From positions 1,052,001-1,116,000 of the forward strand of contig NZ_CP083553.1 in assembly GCF_025144465.1 (NCBI RefSeq): a stretch of DNA of 64,000 bases, read 5' to 3'. The position numbers and the translations under genes were made by a program. This DNA is from Leisingera sp. S132 (GTDB lineage: Bacteria; Pseudomonadota; Alphaproteobacteria; Rhodobacterales; Rhodobacteraceae). Of this stretch, positions 48,900 to 59,017 are shown in pieces (the first letter of the stretch is position 1; every line of letters begins with the position of its first letter). The notes under the pieces are model-generated. The model was not told the origin of the DNA and searched no databases. It was given only the letters and a program-made list of their open reading frames with translations.

Positions 48900-50081
48900 T
48901 CATGTGCTGGCGGCGATGGCGGTGCCGGCGGCGAAACCTGACGACCAGGCCCACTGGAAATTGTAGCCGCCGAGCCAGCCGGTCACGTCCACCGCTTCGC
49001 CGATCGCATAAAGCCCGGGGGCGGCCTTGGCCTCCATGGTCTTGGAAGAGAGGCCGCCGGTGCAGATGCCGCCCAGTGTGACTTCGGCGGTGCGGTAGCC
49101 CTCGGTGCCGGCGGGCAGCAGATGCCAGTTCTGCAGTGCCTCACACAGCGCGGATAGCGCAGCGTCGGACTGGTCCGCGAGGCGGCCCTTGAGGTTCAGC
49201 TGGGGCGCGAGGAAATCCACCAGCTTGCCCGGCAGATGGCGGGAGAGTTCGGTGGTCAGATCGCGGCGGCCCTCTGCCTGACGCTGTTCGCGCAGGAGGT
49301 CGTAGAGCGGGGTTTCCGGGATCAGGTTCACCGTTATCTCTTCTCCCTCACGCCAGTAGGAGGAAAGCTGGAGAACCGAGGGGCCGGAAAGGCCGCGGTG
49401 GGTGAACAGCAGCGCCTCGTCGAATGAGGCGTGGGAGTTTGACAGACGCGCGGGCAAGGCGGTGCCGGCCAGCGGCTGGAAACGCCCGTCCGGGAAGGTG
49501 AAGGGCACCAGGCCTGCGCGGGTGTCCGTGACCTCCAGCCCGAACTGGCGGGCGAGGTCATAGGCGAGGCCGGTGGCGCCCATCTTGGGGATCGACTTGC
49601 CGCCGGTGGCCAGCACCAGGTTGCGGCAGGTGACGGTCTGCGGCTTGCCCTCGCGCAGGAGCTTGACGGAATAGCCGTCTGCGGTCTGCTGGACGCTCTC
49701 AACAGAGGTGTGCAGCCAAAGGTCCGCGCCGGCCTGCCGCATCTCCTCCACCAGCATGGCAATGATCTGCTTGGCGGAGCCGTCGCAGAACAGCTGGCCC
49801 AGGGTTTTCTCGTGCCAGGCGATGCCGTGGCGGTCCACCAGTCCGATGAAATCCCACTGGGTATAGCGCGCCAGCGCCGACTTGCAGAAATGCGGATTGG
49901 CGGAGAGGTAGTTCTTCGCCTCTGCGTACATATTGGTGAAGTTGCAGCGGCCGCCGCCGGAAATGCGGATCTTCTCGCCCGGCGCCTTGGCGTGATCGAT
50001 CACCAAAGTGCTGCCGCCCGCATGGCGCGCGCACATCATGCCAGCCGCGCCGGCGCCGAGAATCAGGGTGTTTATCCGCAT
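48900..50081 (-). CDS. NAD(P)/FAD-dependent oxidoreductase (HI0933/YhiN family)
   Basis: A 393-residue flavoprotein of the HI0933/YhiN/BaiN-like group. The N-terminal dinucleotide-binding motif is TLILGAGAAGMMCARHAGG, with RISGGGRCNFTN shortly after, and the C terminus carries LGGICTGGLSSKTMEAKAAPGLYAIGEAVDVTGWLGGYNFQWAWSSG in segments typical of the family. Substrates are mostly unknown. The start at 50081 (MRINTLILGAG) is the family start; an ATG 9 bases upstream is possible. The gene is divergent from ftsW. Confidence 0.88.
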   Translation of the reverse strand: MRINTLILGAGAAGMMCARHAGGSTLVIDHAKAPGEKIRISGGGRCNFTNMYAEAKNYLSANPHFCKSALARYTQWDFIGLVDRHGIAWHEKTLGQLFCDGSAKQIIAMLVEEMRQAGADLWLHTSVESVQQTADGYSVKLLREGKPQTVTCRNLVLATGGKSIPKMGATGLAYDLARQFGLEVTDTRAGLVPFTFPDGRFQPLAGTALPARLSNSHASFDEALLFTHRGLSGPSVLQLSSYWREGEEITVNLIPETPLYDLLREQRQAEGRRDLTTELSRHLPGKLVDFLAPQLNLKGRLADQSDAALSALCEALQNWHLLPAGTEGYRTAEVTLGGICTGGLSSKTMEAKAAPGLYAIGEAVDVTGWLGGYNFQWAWSSGFAAGTAIAAST

Positions 50082-50316
50082 GGCGCGCATCCACCACGGA
50101 ACCGGCGGCGGCGCAAGGGGCAGGCCGGCGGGGGCGGTCCGGCGGAAGGCCGCCGTCACGCGGGCAGCTTCCTGCCTGTCAAGATGGCCCGCCGGGCGGG
50201 CGGTGGATTCTCGCCGAACTGTGTTCTTTTTCTGGCGCCGCGGCTCACGTTTCGTTACAGTTTCTGTGAGACCCCGAAAAATGGGGCGGAACGAGGCATA
50301 TAGTGGCGGTATTCCC

Positions 50317-51483
50317 ATGACTGAGATGGTCTATGGCGCGGTTCCCGTGCAGGCTGGTGAGCCGATTCTTCCCAAGTGGTGGCGGACGCTGGATAAATGG
50401 ACGATGTCCTGCATCCTGATGCTGTTCGTGATCGGGCTCCTGCTGGGGCTGGCGGCCTCAGTTCCGCTGGCGGAAAGGAACGGGTTCGGCAATTTCCACT
50501 ATGTGCAGCGGCAGGCGGTTTTTGGCCTGACGGCGCTGGCGGCGATGCTGATGACCTCGGTGATGTCGCCCACGCTGGTGCGGCGGCTGGCGGTGGTCGG
50601 CTTTGCGGTGGCCTTTGTGGCGCTGGCCTTCCTGCCGATCTTCGGCACCGATTTCGGCAAGGGTGCGGTGCGCTGGTACTCGCTTGGCTTTGCCTCGCTG
50701 CAGCCCTCGGAATTCCTGAAGCCTGGGTTCATCGTGGTCGCGGCCTGGATGATCGCTGCCAGCCAGCAGATCAACGGCCCGCCGGGCACGCTGATGTCCT
50801 TCGCGCTGTGCATGATGGTGGTGATGATGCTGGTTTTGCAGCCGGATTTCGGCCAGGCGAGCCTGATCCTGTTTGGCTGGGGGGTGATGTATTTTGTCGC
50901 CGGCGCACCGATGCTGCTTCTTGTCTGCATGGCCGCGGTGGTCGTGATGGGCGGCGTGTTTGCCTATAACAGCTCCGAGCACTTCGCCCGCCGCATCGAC
51001 GGTTTTTTGAACCCGGATGTCGACCCCACCACCCAGCTCGGCTATGCCACCAACGCCATCCGCGAGGGCGGGCTGTTCGGGGTCGGCGTCGGCGAGGGGC
51101 AGGTGAAATGGTCGCTGCCCGATGCCCACACCGATTTCATCGTCGCCGTTGCCGCAGAGGAATACGGGCTGGTGCTGGTGGCGGTTCTGATCGCGCTTTA
51201 CGCCTCTATCGTGGTGCGATCGCTGTTCCGGCTGATGCGCGAACGCGATACCTTCATCCGCCTCGCGGGCACCGGCCTTGTGTGCATGTTCGGCGTTCAG
51301 GCGATGATCAACATGGGGGTTGCGGTGCGGCTTTTGCCCGCCAAAGGCATGACTTTGCCGTTTGTCAGCTATGGCGGATCTTCGCTGATTGCCACCGGGA
51401 TCGCGGTGGGTATGCTCCTGGCCTTTACCCGGACGCGCCCGCAGGGCGGGATTGCCGATTACCTGAACGGCCGCGGCCGCTGA
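50317..51483 (+). CDS. ftsW: Septal peptidoglycan glycosyltransferase FtsW
   Basis: A SEDS-family polymerase of 388 residues with about ten membrane helices, which polymerises lipid II at the septum as the partner of FtsI. Signature segments are GAVRWYSLGFASLQPSEFLKP, GYATNAIREGGLFGVGVGEG, DAHTDFIVAVAAEEYG and LPFVSYGGSSLIATGIAVGMLL. ATG at 50317 (MTEMVYGAV); upstream in-frame extension overlaps the divergent flavoprotein gene and is not real. It opens the second dcw block; murG follows 26 bases later. Confidence 0.96.
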   Translation: MTEMVYGAVPVQAGEPILPKWWRTLDKWTMSCILMLFVIGLLLGLAASVPLAERNGFGNFHYVQRQAVFGLTALAAMLMTSVMSPTLVRRLAVVGFAVAFVALAFLPIFGTDFGKGAVRWYSLGFASLQPSEFLKPGFIVVAAWMIAASQQINGPPGTLMSFALCMMVVMMLVLQPDFGQASLILFGWGVMYFVAGAPMLLLVCMAAVVVMGGVFAYNSSEHFARRIDGFLNPDVDPTTQLGYATNAIREGGLFGVGVGEGQVKWSLPDAHTDFIVAVAAEEYGLVLVAVLIALYASIVVRSLFRLMRERDTFIRLAGTGLVCMFGVQAMINMGVAVRLLPAKGMTLPFVSYGGSSLIATGIAVGMLLAFTRTRPQGGIADYLNGRGR

Positions 51484-51509
51484 CGAGATAAGAAAAGAGA
51501 CCAGCTGCG

Positions 51510-52601
51510 ATGGCACAGAAAATGCTTTTGATGGCTGCCGGCGGAACCGGCGGCCATATGTTTCCTGCACAGGCGCTGGCCGAGATGATGCTGGCGCGCG
51601 GCTGGCGGGTGAAACTGTCGACGGATGCGCGCGGCGCGCGCTACACAGCGTCCTTTCCCAGCGCGGTGGAAATCTCCCAGGTGTCTTCTGCCACCTATGC
51701 CCGCGGCGGGCTGCTGGCCAAGGCGCTGGTAGCGCCGAAGATTGCCGGCGGTGTGCTTTCGATGGCGATGCAGATGCGCAGTGACCGCCCCGATGCGGTG
51801 ATCGGCTTTGGCGGCTATCCGTCGATCCCGGCGCTGGGGGCTGCAACGCTGCTGAAGCTGCCGCGGATGATTCATGAACAGAACGGGGTGCTGGGCCGCG
51901 TCAATCAGATCTTTGCCACCCGCGTCGCGGGCGTCGCCTGCGGCACCTGGCCGACCACGCTGCCCGAAGGCGTCGCGCATGAGCATGTGGGCAACCCGGT
52001 CCGCAGCGCAGTGAAGGAGCGGGCAGGCGCCGGCTATATTCCGCCGGGGGATTACCCGATGTCGCTGCTGGTCATGGGCGGCAGCCAGGGTGCGCGCATC
52101 CTGTCTGACGTGGTGCCTGCCGCGGTGGCGGCGCTGCCGGGGGAGATCCGCCGGCACCTGCGCGTGTCGCATCAGGCGCGCGAAGAAGACCTGCAGCGGG
52201 TCAGCGCGTTCTATGCGGACCACGGCATAAACGCCGATGTGCAGACGTTTTTCACCGATGTGCCCGCCCGCATGTCGGAGGCGCAGCTGGTGATCTCCCG
52301 CTCGGGCGCCTCCTCGGTCGCCGATATCTCGATCATCGGGCGGCCCTCGATCCTGATCCCCTTTGCCGCCGCCGCAGGCGACCACCAGACCGCCAACGCC
52401 CGCGGGCTGGTGGATGCCAATGCTGCAGTGATGATCCCGGAAAGCGCCCTTGATATCCCGGTTCTGGCAGAGCATATGGGCGCAATTCTGAGTAACCCGC
52501 AGGCTGCCGCGCAAATGGCAACCGCTGCACTGAGCGCCGGGGTCCCCGATGCCGCCGAACGTCTGGCAGCACTGGTGGAGCAACTGGCCGAGGAAGGATA
52601 A
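51510..52601 (+). CDS. murG: UDP-GlcNAc:lipid I GlcNAc transferase MurG
   Basis: MurG, 363 residues, makes lipid II on the inner face of the membrane. The glycine-rich loops are [20 protein letters not shown] at the N terminus and [16 protein letters not shown]; the donor-binding region contains [33 protein letters not shown] and [22 protein letters not shown] at 51510 has AAGAGACC upstream. murC follows 4 bases later, with an AGGAAGGA ribosome site. Confidence 0.96.
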   Translation: MAQKMLLMAAGGTGGHMFPAQALAEMMLARGWRVKLSTDARGARYTASFPSAVEISQVSSATYARGGLLAKALVAPKIAGGVLSMAMQMRSDRPDAVIGFGGYPSIPALGAATLLKLPRMIHEQNGVLGRVNQIFATRVAGVACGTWPTTLPEGVAHEHVGNPVRSAVKERAGAGYIPPGDYPMSLLVMGGSQGARILSDVVPAAVAALPGEIRRHLRVSHQAREEDLQRVSAFYADHGINADVQTFFTDVPARMSEAQLVISRSGASSVADISIIGRPSILIPFAAAAGDHQTANARGLVDANAAVMIPESALDIPVLAEHMGAILSNPQAAAQMATAALSAGVPDAAERLAALVEQLAEEG

Positions 52602-52605
52602 TAGT

Positions 52606-54003
52606 ATGAACCCCGCAACCAAACTGCCTGGCGACGTCGGCCCGATCCATTTCGTGGGTATCGGAGGCATCGGCATGTCAGGCATCGCCGAGGTGCTCTT
52701 GAACCTCGGGTACATGGTGCAGGGCTCGGATCTGAAATCCTCCAAGATCACCCAGCGGCTGGAGAAGCTGGGCGCGCGTATTTTCACTGGCCAGAAGGCG
52801 GAGAATTTGGAGGAGGCCGCGGTTGTGGTGATCTCCTCGGCGATCAAGCCGGGCAACCCGGAACTGGACGAGGCGCGCCTGCGCGGCCTGCCGGTGGTGC
52901 GCCGGGCCGACATGCTGGCAGAGCTGATGCGGCTCAAGTCCAACGTCGCCATCGCAGGAACCCATGGCAAGACGACGACCACCACCATGATGGCAGAGCT
53001 GATGGTGGCCGGCGGCTTCGACCCGACCATCGTCAACGGCGGCATCATTCACGCCTACGGCTCCAACGCGCGGATGGGGCAGGGCGAATGGATGGTTGTC
53101 GAGGCTGATGAGAGCGACGGTTCGTTCAACCGGCTGCCCGCAACCATCGCCGTGGTGACCAATATCGACCCGGAGCATATGGAGCACTGGGGCGACTTTG
53201 ACCGCTTGCGCGATGGCTTCCTGGAATTTGTCTCCAACATCCCGTTCTACGGCATCGCCGTCTGCTGCACCGACCACCCCGAGGTTCAGGCGCTGGTGGG
53301 CCGGATTTCCGACCGCCGGGTGGTGACCTATGGCTTCAATGCGCAGGCGGATGTGCGGGCTGTCAACCTGACCTACAAGGCGGGCGTCGCGCATTTCGAC
53401 GTGGTGCTGCAGGCCGAGGACCGGGTGATCGAGGGCTGCACCCTGCCGATGCCGGGCGACCACAACGTCTCCAACGCGCTGTCTGCGGTTGCGGTGGCGC
53501 GGCACCTGGGCATGAACAGTGTTGAAATCCGCGAGGCCCTGGCGGCCTTTGGCGGCGTCAACCGCCGGTTCACCAAAGTGGGTGAAGTGAACGGCGTCAC
53601 CATCATCGACGACTACGGCCACCACCCGGTGGAGATCGCCGCGGTGCTGAAAGCGGCGCGTCAGGCCAGTGAGGGCCGGGTGATCGCGGTGCATCAGCCG
53701 CACCGCTATTCGCGGCTGTCCAACCTTTTCGACGATTTCTGCGCCTGCTTCAACGAGGCCGACGTGGTGGCCATCGCAGAGGTCTTTGCTGCGGGCGAGG
53801 AGCCGATTGAGGGCGCCAGCCGCGATGATCTGGTCGAGGGCCTGATCCGCCACGGCCACCGCCACGCCCGCGCCATCCTGAGCGAGGATGACCTGGAGCG
53901 CCTGGTGCGCGAGCAGGCCCGCCCCGGCGACATGGTGGTCTGCCTGGGGGCGGGCACCATCAGCACCTGGGCCAACGGCCTGCCGGACCGGCTGGGGCGC
54001 TGA
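52606..54003 (+). CDS. murC: UDP-N-acetylmuramate:L-alanine ligase
   Basis: MurC, 465 residues, attaches the first amino acid of the stem peptide. It begins with the Rossmann-like [18 protein letters not shown], the P-loop is [19 protein letters not shown] near residue 118, and the [20 protein letters not shown] and [15 protein letters not shown] segments are family markers. An in-frame start 57 bases upstream lies inside murG; the ATG at 52606 has the better ribosome site. The DUF2484 gene follows after 4 bases. Confidence 0.96.
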   Translation: MNPATKLPGDVGPIHFVGIGGIGMSGIAEVLLNLGYMVQGSDLKSSKITQRLEKLGARIFTGQKAENLEEAAVVVISSAIKPGNPELDEARLRGLPVVRRADMLAELMRLKSNVAIAGTHGKTTTTTMMAELMVAGGFDPTIVNGGIIHAYGSNARMGQGEWMVVEADESDGSFNRLPATIAVVTNIDPEHMEHWGDFDRLRDGFLEFVSNIPFYGIAVCCTDHPEVQALVGRISDRRVVTYGFNAQADVRAVNLTYKAGVAHFDVVLQAEDRVIEGCTLPMPGDHNVSNALSAVAVARHLGMNSVEIREALAAFGGVNRRFTKVGEVNGVTIIDDYGHHPVEIAAVLKAARQASEGRVIAVHQPHRYSRLSNLFDDFCACFNEADVVAIAEVFAAGEEPIEGASRDDLVEGLIRHGHRHARAILSEDDLERLVREQARPGDMVVCLGAGTISTWANGLPDRLGR

Positions 54004-54007
54004 GGGA

Positions 54008-54256
54008 ATGACCCTTTCGCTGACCTTGGCCGCCGTCTGGGCGCTGGCAGCAAACGTGCTGGCGATGATCCCCAGCCGCGACAATCACTGGCGGCGGGCC
54101 TATCTGCTGATTGCGCTGGGCATCCCGCTGCTGGGCTATGTGACCTATGAGAACGGCCCCTGGTGGGGGCTGGCGGTGCTCTTGGCGGGGATGTCGGTGC
54201 TGCGCTGGCCGGTGCTGTACTTCGGGCGCTGGGTGAGGCGCAGGCTGGGCCTTTAA
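54008..54256 (+). CDS. DUF2484 family membrane protein
   Basis: An 82-residue protein with two or three membrane helices (TLSLTLAAVWALAANVLAM, RAYLLIALGIPLLGYV, WWGLAVLLAGMSVLRWPVLYF) matching DUF2484, a family found next to murC/murB in Rhodobacteraceae. Function is unknown; the constant location suggests a role linked to envelope growth. ATG at 54008 lies 4 bases after the murC stop, with TGAGGGA upstream. Confidence 0.8.
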   Translation: MTLSLTLAAVWALAANVLAMIPSRDNHWRRAYLLIALGIPLLGYVTYENGPWWGLAVLLAGMSVLRWPVLYFGRWVRRRLGL

Positions 54257-54382
54257 ACCTTCGCAAAAAGGCTAGTGGTGAAGGAATGTTAATCTTTTCT
54301 TCCGGATCGCCTGATATCCAAGCGGGACTATCTTGTGTAACCCGTTTGGTGCCGGTGCGCGCACCGGTGGTGGAGGCAGGCA

Positions 54383-54721
54383 ATGATCGCCGTTTCTGCA
54401 ACTTGGCTGGCCTTTGGCCTGATGTGGCTGCTTGGCTTTTATTACCTCGGCCGGTTCCGGCGGCATTGGCTGGCGGCATTGGCTGCGGCCGGCTGGCTGG
54501 CCACGCTGGTCTGGCTGGAGCAGAAGCAGTGTTTCGCTGATCACATCCATGATTTCCGCGAGGTTGCGTTGTCCCTTTATTTCCGCGGCCATCTTCTTTA
54601 CGGACTATGCGCGTTCATAGGATGGAACTTGGGGCGGAAGCGGCGATGGCGGCGCAAGATCAAGCTATACTTCCGGCGGTGCGTGGCCGCCTTACTGGGC
54701 AGAAACCGCTTGCGGAACTGA
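54383..54721 (+). CDS. Small hypothetical membrane protein overlapping murB
   Basis: A 112-residue protein with two to three helices ([52 protein letters not shown]) and a very basic C terminus ([28 protein letters not shown]). I do not recognise it. A strong GGAGG ribosome site lies 6 bases before the ATG. Its last 76 bases overlap the murB start in another frame, so translation may be coupled. An alternative is that only the upstream part is real, but the ribosome site argues for translation. Confidence 0.65.
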   Translation: MIAVSATWLAFGLMWLLGFYYLGRFRRHWLAALAAAGWLATLVWLEQKQCFADHIHDFREVALSLYFRGHLLYGLCAFIGWNLGRKRRWRRKIKLYFRRCVAALLGRNRLRN

Positions 54722-55587
54722 CCTGGCTGCGGGTCGGCGGCCCGGCTGACTATCTGTTTCAGCCTGCGGATGTGGATGACCTGGCAGATTTCCTGCGCCA
54801 GCTGGACCCGGGCGTTCAAGTGTTCCCGATGGGCGTCGGCTCCAACCTGATCGTGCGCGACGGCGGCATGCGGGCGGTGGTGATCCGTCTGGGCCGCGGG
54901 TTCAATGGCATTGAAACAGACGGTGATAGAGTGACCGCGGGTGCCGCGGCGCTGGATGCGCATGTTGCCAAACGCGCGGCGGATGCGGGGATCGACCTGA
55001 CCTTCCTGCGCACCATTCCCGGCTCCATCGGCGGCGCGGTGCGGATGAACGCGGGCTGCTACGGCAGCTACACCGCGGATGTGTTCGTGTCGGCCACCAT
55101 CGTCACCCGCCAGGGGGAGATCCGCGAGATCGCGGCACAGGAGCTGGACTTTCAGTACCGCCAGACCGCCTTCCCGGAGGGTGCGGTGCTGGTCGCGGCC
55201 ACCCTGCGCGGCCCCAGGGGAGAGCCGGAGGAGCTGCATGCGCGGATGGCGGCGCAGCTGCAAAAGCGCGACGAGACCCAGCCGACGCGCGACCGCTCGG
55301 CAGGCTCCACCTTCCGCAACCCGGCGGGGTTCTCCTCGACGGGCCGCGCTGACGACGTGCACGACCTCAAGGCCTGGAAGGTGATTGACAACGCCGGCAT
55401 GCGCGGCGCGCGGCGCGGCGGAGCGCAGATGAGCGAGAAGCATTCCAACTTCCTGATCAATACGGGTGGCGCAACTGCCGCAGATTTGGAGGGGCTGGGC
55501 GAAGATGTGCGGAAAAAGGTTTACGAAGATTCCGGCATCACGCTAGAGTGGGAAATCATGCGGATAGGTGATCCGCTTCCCGAATAA
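54646..55587 (+). CDS. murB: UDP-N-acetylenolpyruvoylglucosamine reductase
   Basis: MurB, 313 residues from the chosen start, is the FAD/NADPH enzyme that reduces enolpyruvyl-UDP-GlcNAc to UDP-MurNAc. The FAD-binding parts are [30 protein letters not shown] and [17 protein letters not shown]; the catalytic serine lies in [11 protein letters not shown] and the C terminus has [10 protein letters not shown]. It is a type I MurB. ATG codons at 54607, 54622 and 54646 are all in frame; I prefer 54646, which starts nearest the conserved region. The preceding small membrane gene overlaps it. Confidence 0.95.
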   Translation: MAAQDQAILPAVRGRLTGQKPLAELTWLRVGGPADYLFQPADVDDLADFLRQLDPGVQVFPMGVGSNLIVRDGGMRAVVIRLGRGFNGIETDGDRVTAGAAALDAHVAKRAADAGIDLTFLRTIPGSIGGAVRMNAGCYGSYTADVFVSATIVTRQGEIREIAAQELDFQYRQTAFPEGAVLVAATLRGPRGEPEELHARMAAQLQKRDETQPTRDRSAGSTFRNPAGFSSTGRADDVHDLKAWKVIDNAGMRGARRGGAQMSEKHSNFLINTGGATAADLEGLGEDVRKKVYEDSGITLEWEIMRIGDPLPE

Positions 55588-55876
55588 CCGGAAATCTTGA
55601 GCGCCGGCAAAGGCTTCTGCACCGGCGGCTGGAGACGGGGCAGGGCCTGACGCAGGTCCGGGAAGCGGACATCTTAACCGTGGTAAAGGCACTGTTAATG
55701 CGCCGGTAAGATTTTGGGCGTTAGGTTGCGGCACGGGCGGCAAGGCACCGCCGGTTTCAGGGGCGTATAGCCCCGCACAGATCAGCCGGAAAAAATCCGG
55801 CGTAAATTAATAAGGCGGGCCTGTAACGGGTCCCAAGAAACAGGGGCAAAAAGCCCCGCGTATATTGAGGCGTTTC

Positions 55877-56800
55877 GTGGTGAGTAAGTCGAGCAGGGCA
55901 CTCCCGAAAGTCGCGGTGCTGATGGGCGGACCGTCAGCCGAACGCGAGGTATCGCTGTCCAGCGGCCGTGAATGCGCGGCCGCTTTGCGCGGTGAGGGGT
56001 TCGAGGTTGTCGAGGTGGATGCGGGCGCCGATCTGCACGCACGCCTTTTGGATGTGAAGCCGGATGTGGTGTTCAACGCGCTGCACGGGCGCTGGGGCGA
56101 GGACGGCTGCGTCCAGGGCGTGCTGGAATGGCTGCAGATCCCCTATACCCATTCCGGGGTGCTGGCCTCTGCGCTGGCAATGGACAAGCAGCGCTCCAAG
56201 GAGGTCTACCGCGCCGCCGGACTGCCGGTGGTCGAAAGCGGGCTGTTTGCCAAGGATGACGTGAGCGCGGGCCATGTGATGGCGCCGCCTTATGTGGTGA
56301 AGCCCAACAACGAGGGCTCCAGCGTCGGCATCTATATCGTGCATGAGGCCTCCAACGGCCCGCCGCAGCTGTCGGAGGAAATGCCGGCCGAGGTGATGGT
56401 GGAAACCTATGCGCCGGGGCGTGAGCTGACCACCACTGTGGTCGGGGACCGGGCGCTGACGGTCACGGACATCCTGACTGACGGCTGGTATGACTATGAC
56501 GCCAAGTACAAGCCCGGCGGCTCGCGCCATGTGCTGCCCGCGGACCTGCCGCGCGAGATCTTCGATCTGTGCCTGGAGTATGCCCTGAAGGCGCATGAGG
56601 TGCTGGGCTGCCGTGGTGTCAGCCGCACCGATTTCCGCTGGGATGAGGCGCGCGGTGCCAGCGGGCTTGTTCTGCTCGAAACAAACACTCAGCCCGGCAT
56701 GACGCCGACCTCGCTGGCGCCGGAGCAGGCCGCCCATTGCGGCATGACCTTTGGCCAGCTCTGCGCCTGGATGGTGGAGGATGCCTCATGCAACCGCTGA
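55877..56800 (+). CDS. ddl: D-alanine--D-alanine ligase
   Basis: Ddl, about 307 residues, makes the D-Ala-D-Ala dipeptide used by MurF. It has the N-terminal VAVLMGGPSAEREVSLSSG, then FNALHGRWGEDGCVQGVLE and the ATP-grasp residues in VVKPNNEGSSVGIYIV and LETNTQPGMTPTSL. No ATG is available; adjacent GTG codons at 55877 and 55880 follow a GAGG ribosome site by 6 and 9 bases. The 289-base gap before it contains two GGGGC/GCCCC hairpins and no gene. ftsQ starts inside its 3' end. Confidence 0.95.
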   Translation: MVSKSSRALPKVAVLMGGPSAEREVSLSSGRECAAALRGEGFEVVEVDAGADLHARLLDVKPDVVFNALHGRWGEDGCVQGVLEWLQIPYTHSGVLASALAMDKQRSKEVYRAAGLPVVESGLFAKDDVSAGHVMAPPYVVKPNNEGSSVGIYIVHEASNGPPQLSEEMPAEVMVETYAPGRELTTTVVGDRALTVTDILTDGWYDYDAKYKPGGSRHVLPADLPREIFDLCLEYALKAHEVLGCRGVSRTDFRWDEARGASGLVLLETNTQPGMTPTSLAPEQAAHCGMTFGQLCAWMVEDASCNR

Positions 56801-57681
56801 ACAGCTGGTTCCGCAAGCCGGAGGACGGGCGTTGCGATCCGGCGCCGTCGCGGCTGAAATACCGCCTGCAGCGCTGGATGCTGACGCCGGGCATCCGGTT
56901 TGGCCTGCGCTTCGGGGTGCCGTTCTGCCTGGTGTTTGCGGCAGGCAGCGCCTATCTGGCGGACGAGGCCCGGCGCGATACGCTGGTGGGGCTTTACATT
57001 GACGCCCGCGCCGCGATCCAGGAACGGCCCGAATTCATGGTCAAGGTGATGGCGGTGGACGGGGCCGGCGTCAGCGTGGCGCGCGACATCCGCGAGGTGG
57101 TGCCGCTGGATTTCCCGGTCAGCTCCTTTGACCTGGACCTGGAACAGATCCGCGATGTGATCACCGGTCTGGACCCGGTGAAAACCGCCAGCGTCAGGAT
57201 CCGCCCCGGCGGCATCCTGCAGGTCGATGTCGAGGAGCGCGAGCCGGCGCTGATCTGGCGCAGCCGCGAGGGGCTGGCGCTGCTGGACGAAAACGGCATT
57301 CACGTGGCTGAGCTGGGCCGCCGCAGCCTGCACCCGGACCTGCCGCTGATTGCGGGCAAGGGGGCGGCAGACCATGCGGCGCAGGCGCTTCGGCTGTTTG
57401 CAGCGGCCAAACCGCTGGGGCCGCGGCTGCGCGGGCTGGTGCGGGTTGGTGAGCGGCGCTGGGATGTGGTGCTGGACCGCAAGCAGCGGATCATGCTGCC
57501 GGCCGAAAAACCGGTGCGGGCGCTGGAGCGGGTGCTGGCGGTCAGTGAAGTACAGGATTTGCTGGAACGCGATGTGGCAGCGGTGGATATGCGTCTGGCT
57601 GGGCGCCCCACCGTGCGGATGACCGAGAACTCAGTGGAAAACTGGTGGCGGATCCGGCAGTTGAACGGGGGCGGGCAGTAA
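56788..57681 (+). CDS. ftsQ: Cell division protein FtsQ
   Basis: FtsQ, 297 residues, is a bitopic divisome protein linking early and late division proteins. A cytosolic tail of about 45 residues precedes the helix RFGVPFCLVFAAGSAYLA. The periplasmic POTRA domain covers MVKVMAVDGAGVSVARDIREVV and LDLEQIRDVITGLDPVKTASVRIRPGG, and the FtsQ/DivIB domain continues with ALIWRSREGLALLDENG. ATG at 56788 has GGAGG 7 bases upstream and overlaps ddl by 13 bases. ftsA starts 2 bases after its stop. Confidence 0.94.
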   Translation: MQPLNSWFRKPEDGRCDPAPSRLKYRLQRWMLTPGIRFGLRFGVPFCLVFAAGSAYLADEARRDTLVGLYIDARAAIQERPEFMVKVMAVDGAGVSVARDIREVVPLDFPVSSFDLDLEQIRDVITGLDPVKTASVRIRPGGILQVDVEEREPALIWRSREGLALLDENGIHVAELGRRSLHPDLPLIAGKGAADHAAQALRLFAAAKPLGPRLRGLVRVGERRWDVVLDRKQRIMLPAEKPVRALERVLAVSEVQDLLERDVAAVDMRLAGRPTVRMTENSVENWWRIRQLNGGGQ

Positions 57682-57682
57682 C

Positions 57683-59017
57683 ATGACAGATCTATATCAA
57701 TCGCAGCGGGCGATGCGGCAGATGCGGCGTCAGGCGATGCAGCGCGGCGTGGTGGCCATTCTGGACGTGGGCAGCTCCAAGATCGCCTGCCTGGTGCTGC
57801 GCTTTGACGGCACCGGCAGGCTTAGCGAGGACGGCTCCATCGGCGCTTTGGCCGGGCAGTCCGGGTTCCGGGTGATCGGCGCTGCAACAACGCGGTCGCG
57901 CGGGGTGCAGTTCGGCGAGATCAACGCCATGCAGGAGACTGAGCGCGCCATCCGCACCGCTGTGCAGGCGGCGCAGAAGATGGCAGAGGTGCGGGTCGAT
58001 CACGTGATCGCCTGTTTCTCCGGCGCCAATCCGCGCTCTTACGGGCTGGATGCCAAGCTTGACCTTGAGGGGCAGGTGGTCTCCGAGCATGAGGTGGCGC
58101 AGGTGCTGGCCTCCTGCGAGGTGCCGGAATACGGCGCGGGCCGCGAAGTGCTGCATGCGCAGCCGGTGAACTTTGCGCTCGACAACCGCTCCGGCCTCGG
58201 CGATCCGCGCGGTCAGATGGGCCAGACCCTTGCGGTCGACATGCACATGCTGACGGTGGATGCCATCGCGGTGCAGAACCTGGTGCGCTGCATCCAGCGC
58301 TGCGACCTGGAGTTGGCAGGGATTGCGTCCTCGGCTTATGCCTCCGGCTTCTCGGCGCTGGTCGAGGATGAGCAGGAGCTGGGCGCGGCCTGCATCGACA
58401 TGGGCGGGGGCGCCACTTCGATCTCGATCTTCATGAAGAAACACATGATCTATGCCGACGCGGTGCGTCTGGGCGGCGATCACATCACTAGCGACATCTC
58501 GATGGGGCTGGGCATTCCGATGGCCAATGCAGAGCGGATCAAGACCTTCAACGGCGGTGTGCATGCCACTGGCGCCGACGACCGCGAAATCATCGACATC
58601 GGCGGCGACACCGGCGACTGGGAGCACGACCGCCGTACCGTCAGCCGGGCGGAGCTGATCGGCATCATGCGCCCCCGCGTTGAGGAGATCCTGGAAGAGG
58701 TGCGGGCGCGGCTGGATGCGGCCGGGTTCGAATACCTGCCCAGCCAGCAGATCGTGCTGACTGGCGGCTCCAGCCAGATCATGGGGCTGGACGGCTTGGC
58801 AAGCCGCATCCTCGGCCAGCAGGTGCGCCTGGGCCGCCCGCTGCGGGTCCATGGCCTGCCGCAGTCGGCAACCGGGCCGGGCTTTGCCTCGGCTGTCGGT
58901 TTGTGCCTGTTTGCCGCCCATCCGCAGGACGAGTGGTGGGACTTCGAGATGCCTGCTGGCCGTCACCCGGCGGGCACCCTGGGCCGTGCGGTGCGCTGGT
59001 TCCGCGACAACTGGTAG
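57683..59017 (+). CDS. ftsA: Cell division protein FtsA
   Basis: FtsA, 444 residues, is the actin-like membrane tether of FtsZ. It has the phosphate-1 motif VAILDVGSSKIACLVL, the 1C subdomain region, phosphate-2 GAACIDMGGGATSISIF and the adenosine motif IVLTGGSSQIMGLDGLA. The C-terminal amphipathic helix that binds membrane is GRAVRWFRDNW. The N terminus has a short Gln/Arg/Met-rich extension before the fold. ftsZ follows after 380 bases, so it probably has its own promoter as well. Confidence 0.96.
   Translation: MTDLYQSQRAMRQMRRQAMQRGVVAILDVGSSKIACLVLRFDGTGRLSEDGSIGALAGQSGFRVIGAATTRSRGVQFGEINAMQETERAIRTAVQAAQKMAEVRVDHVIACFSGANPRSYGLDAKLDLEGQVVSEHEVAQVLASCEVPEYGAGREVLHAQPVNFALDNRSGLGDPRGQMGQTLAVDMHMLTVDAIAVQNLVRCIQRCDLELAGIASSAYASGFSALVEDEQELGAACIDMGGGATSISIFMKKHMIYADAVRLGGDHITSDISMGLGIPMANAERIKTFNGGVHATGADDREIIDIGGDTGDWEHDRRTVSRAELIGIMRPRVEEILEEVRARLDAAGFEYLPSQQIVLTGGSSQIMGLDGLASRILGQQVRLGRPLRVHGLPQSATGPGFASAVGLCLFAAHPQDEWWDFEMPAGRHPAGTLGRAVRWFRDNW

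Noticed and set aside
52678-54084. A 468-codon minus-strand frame opposite murC
   Set aside because: Antisense shadow; murC has all ligase motifs on the plus strand.
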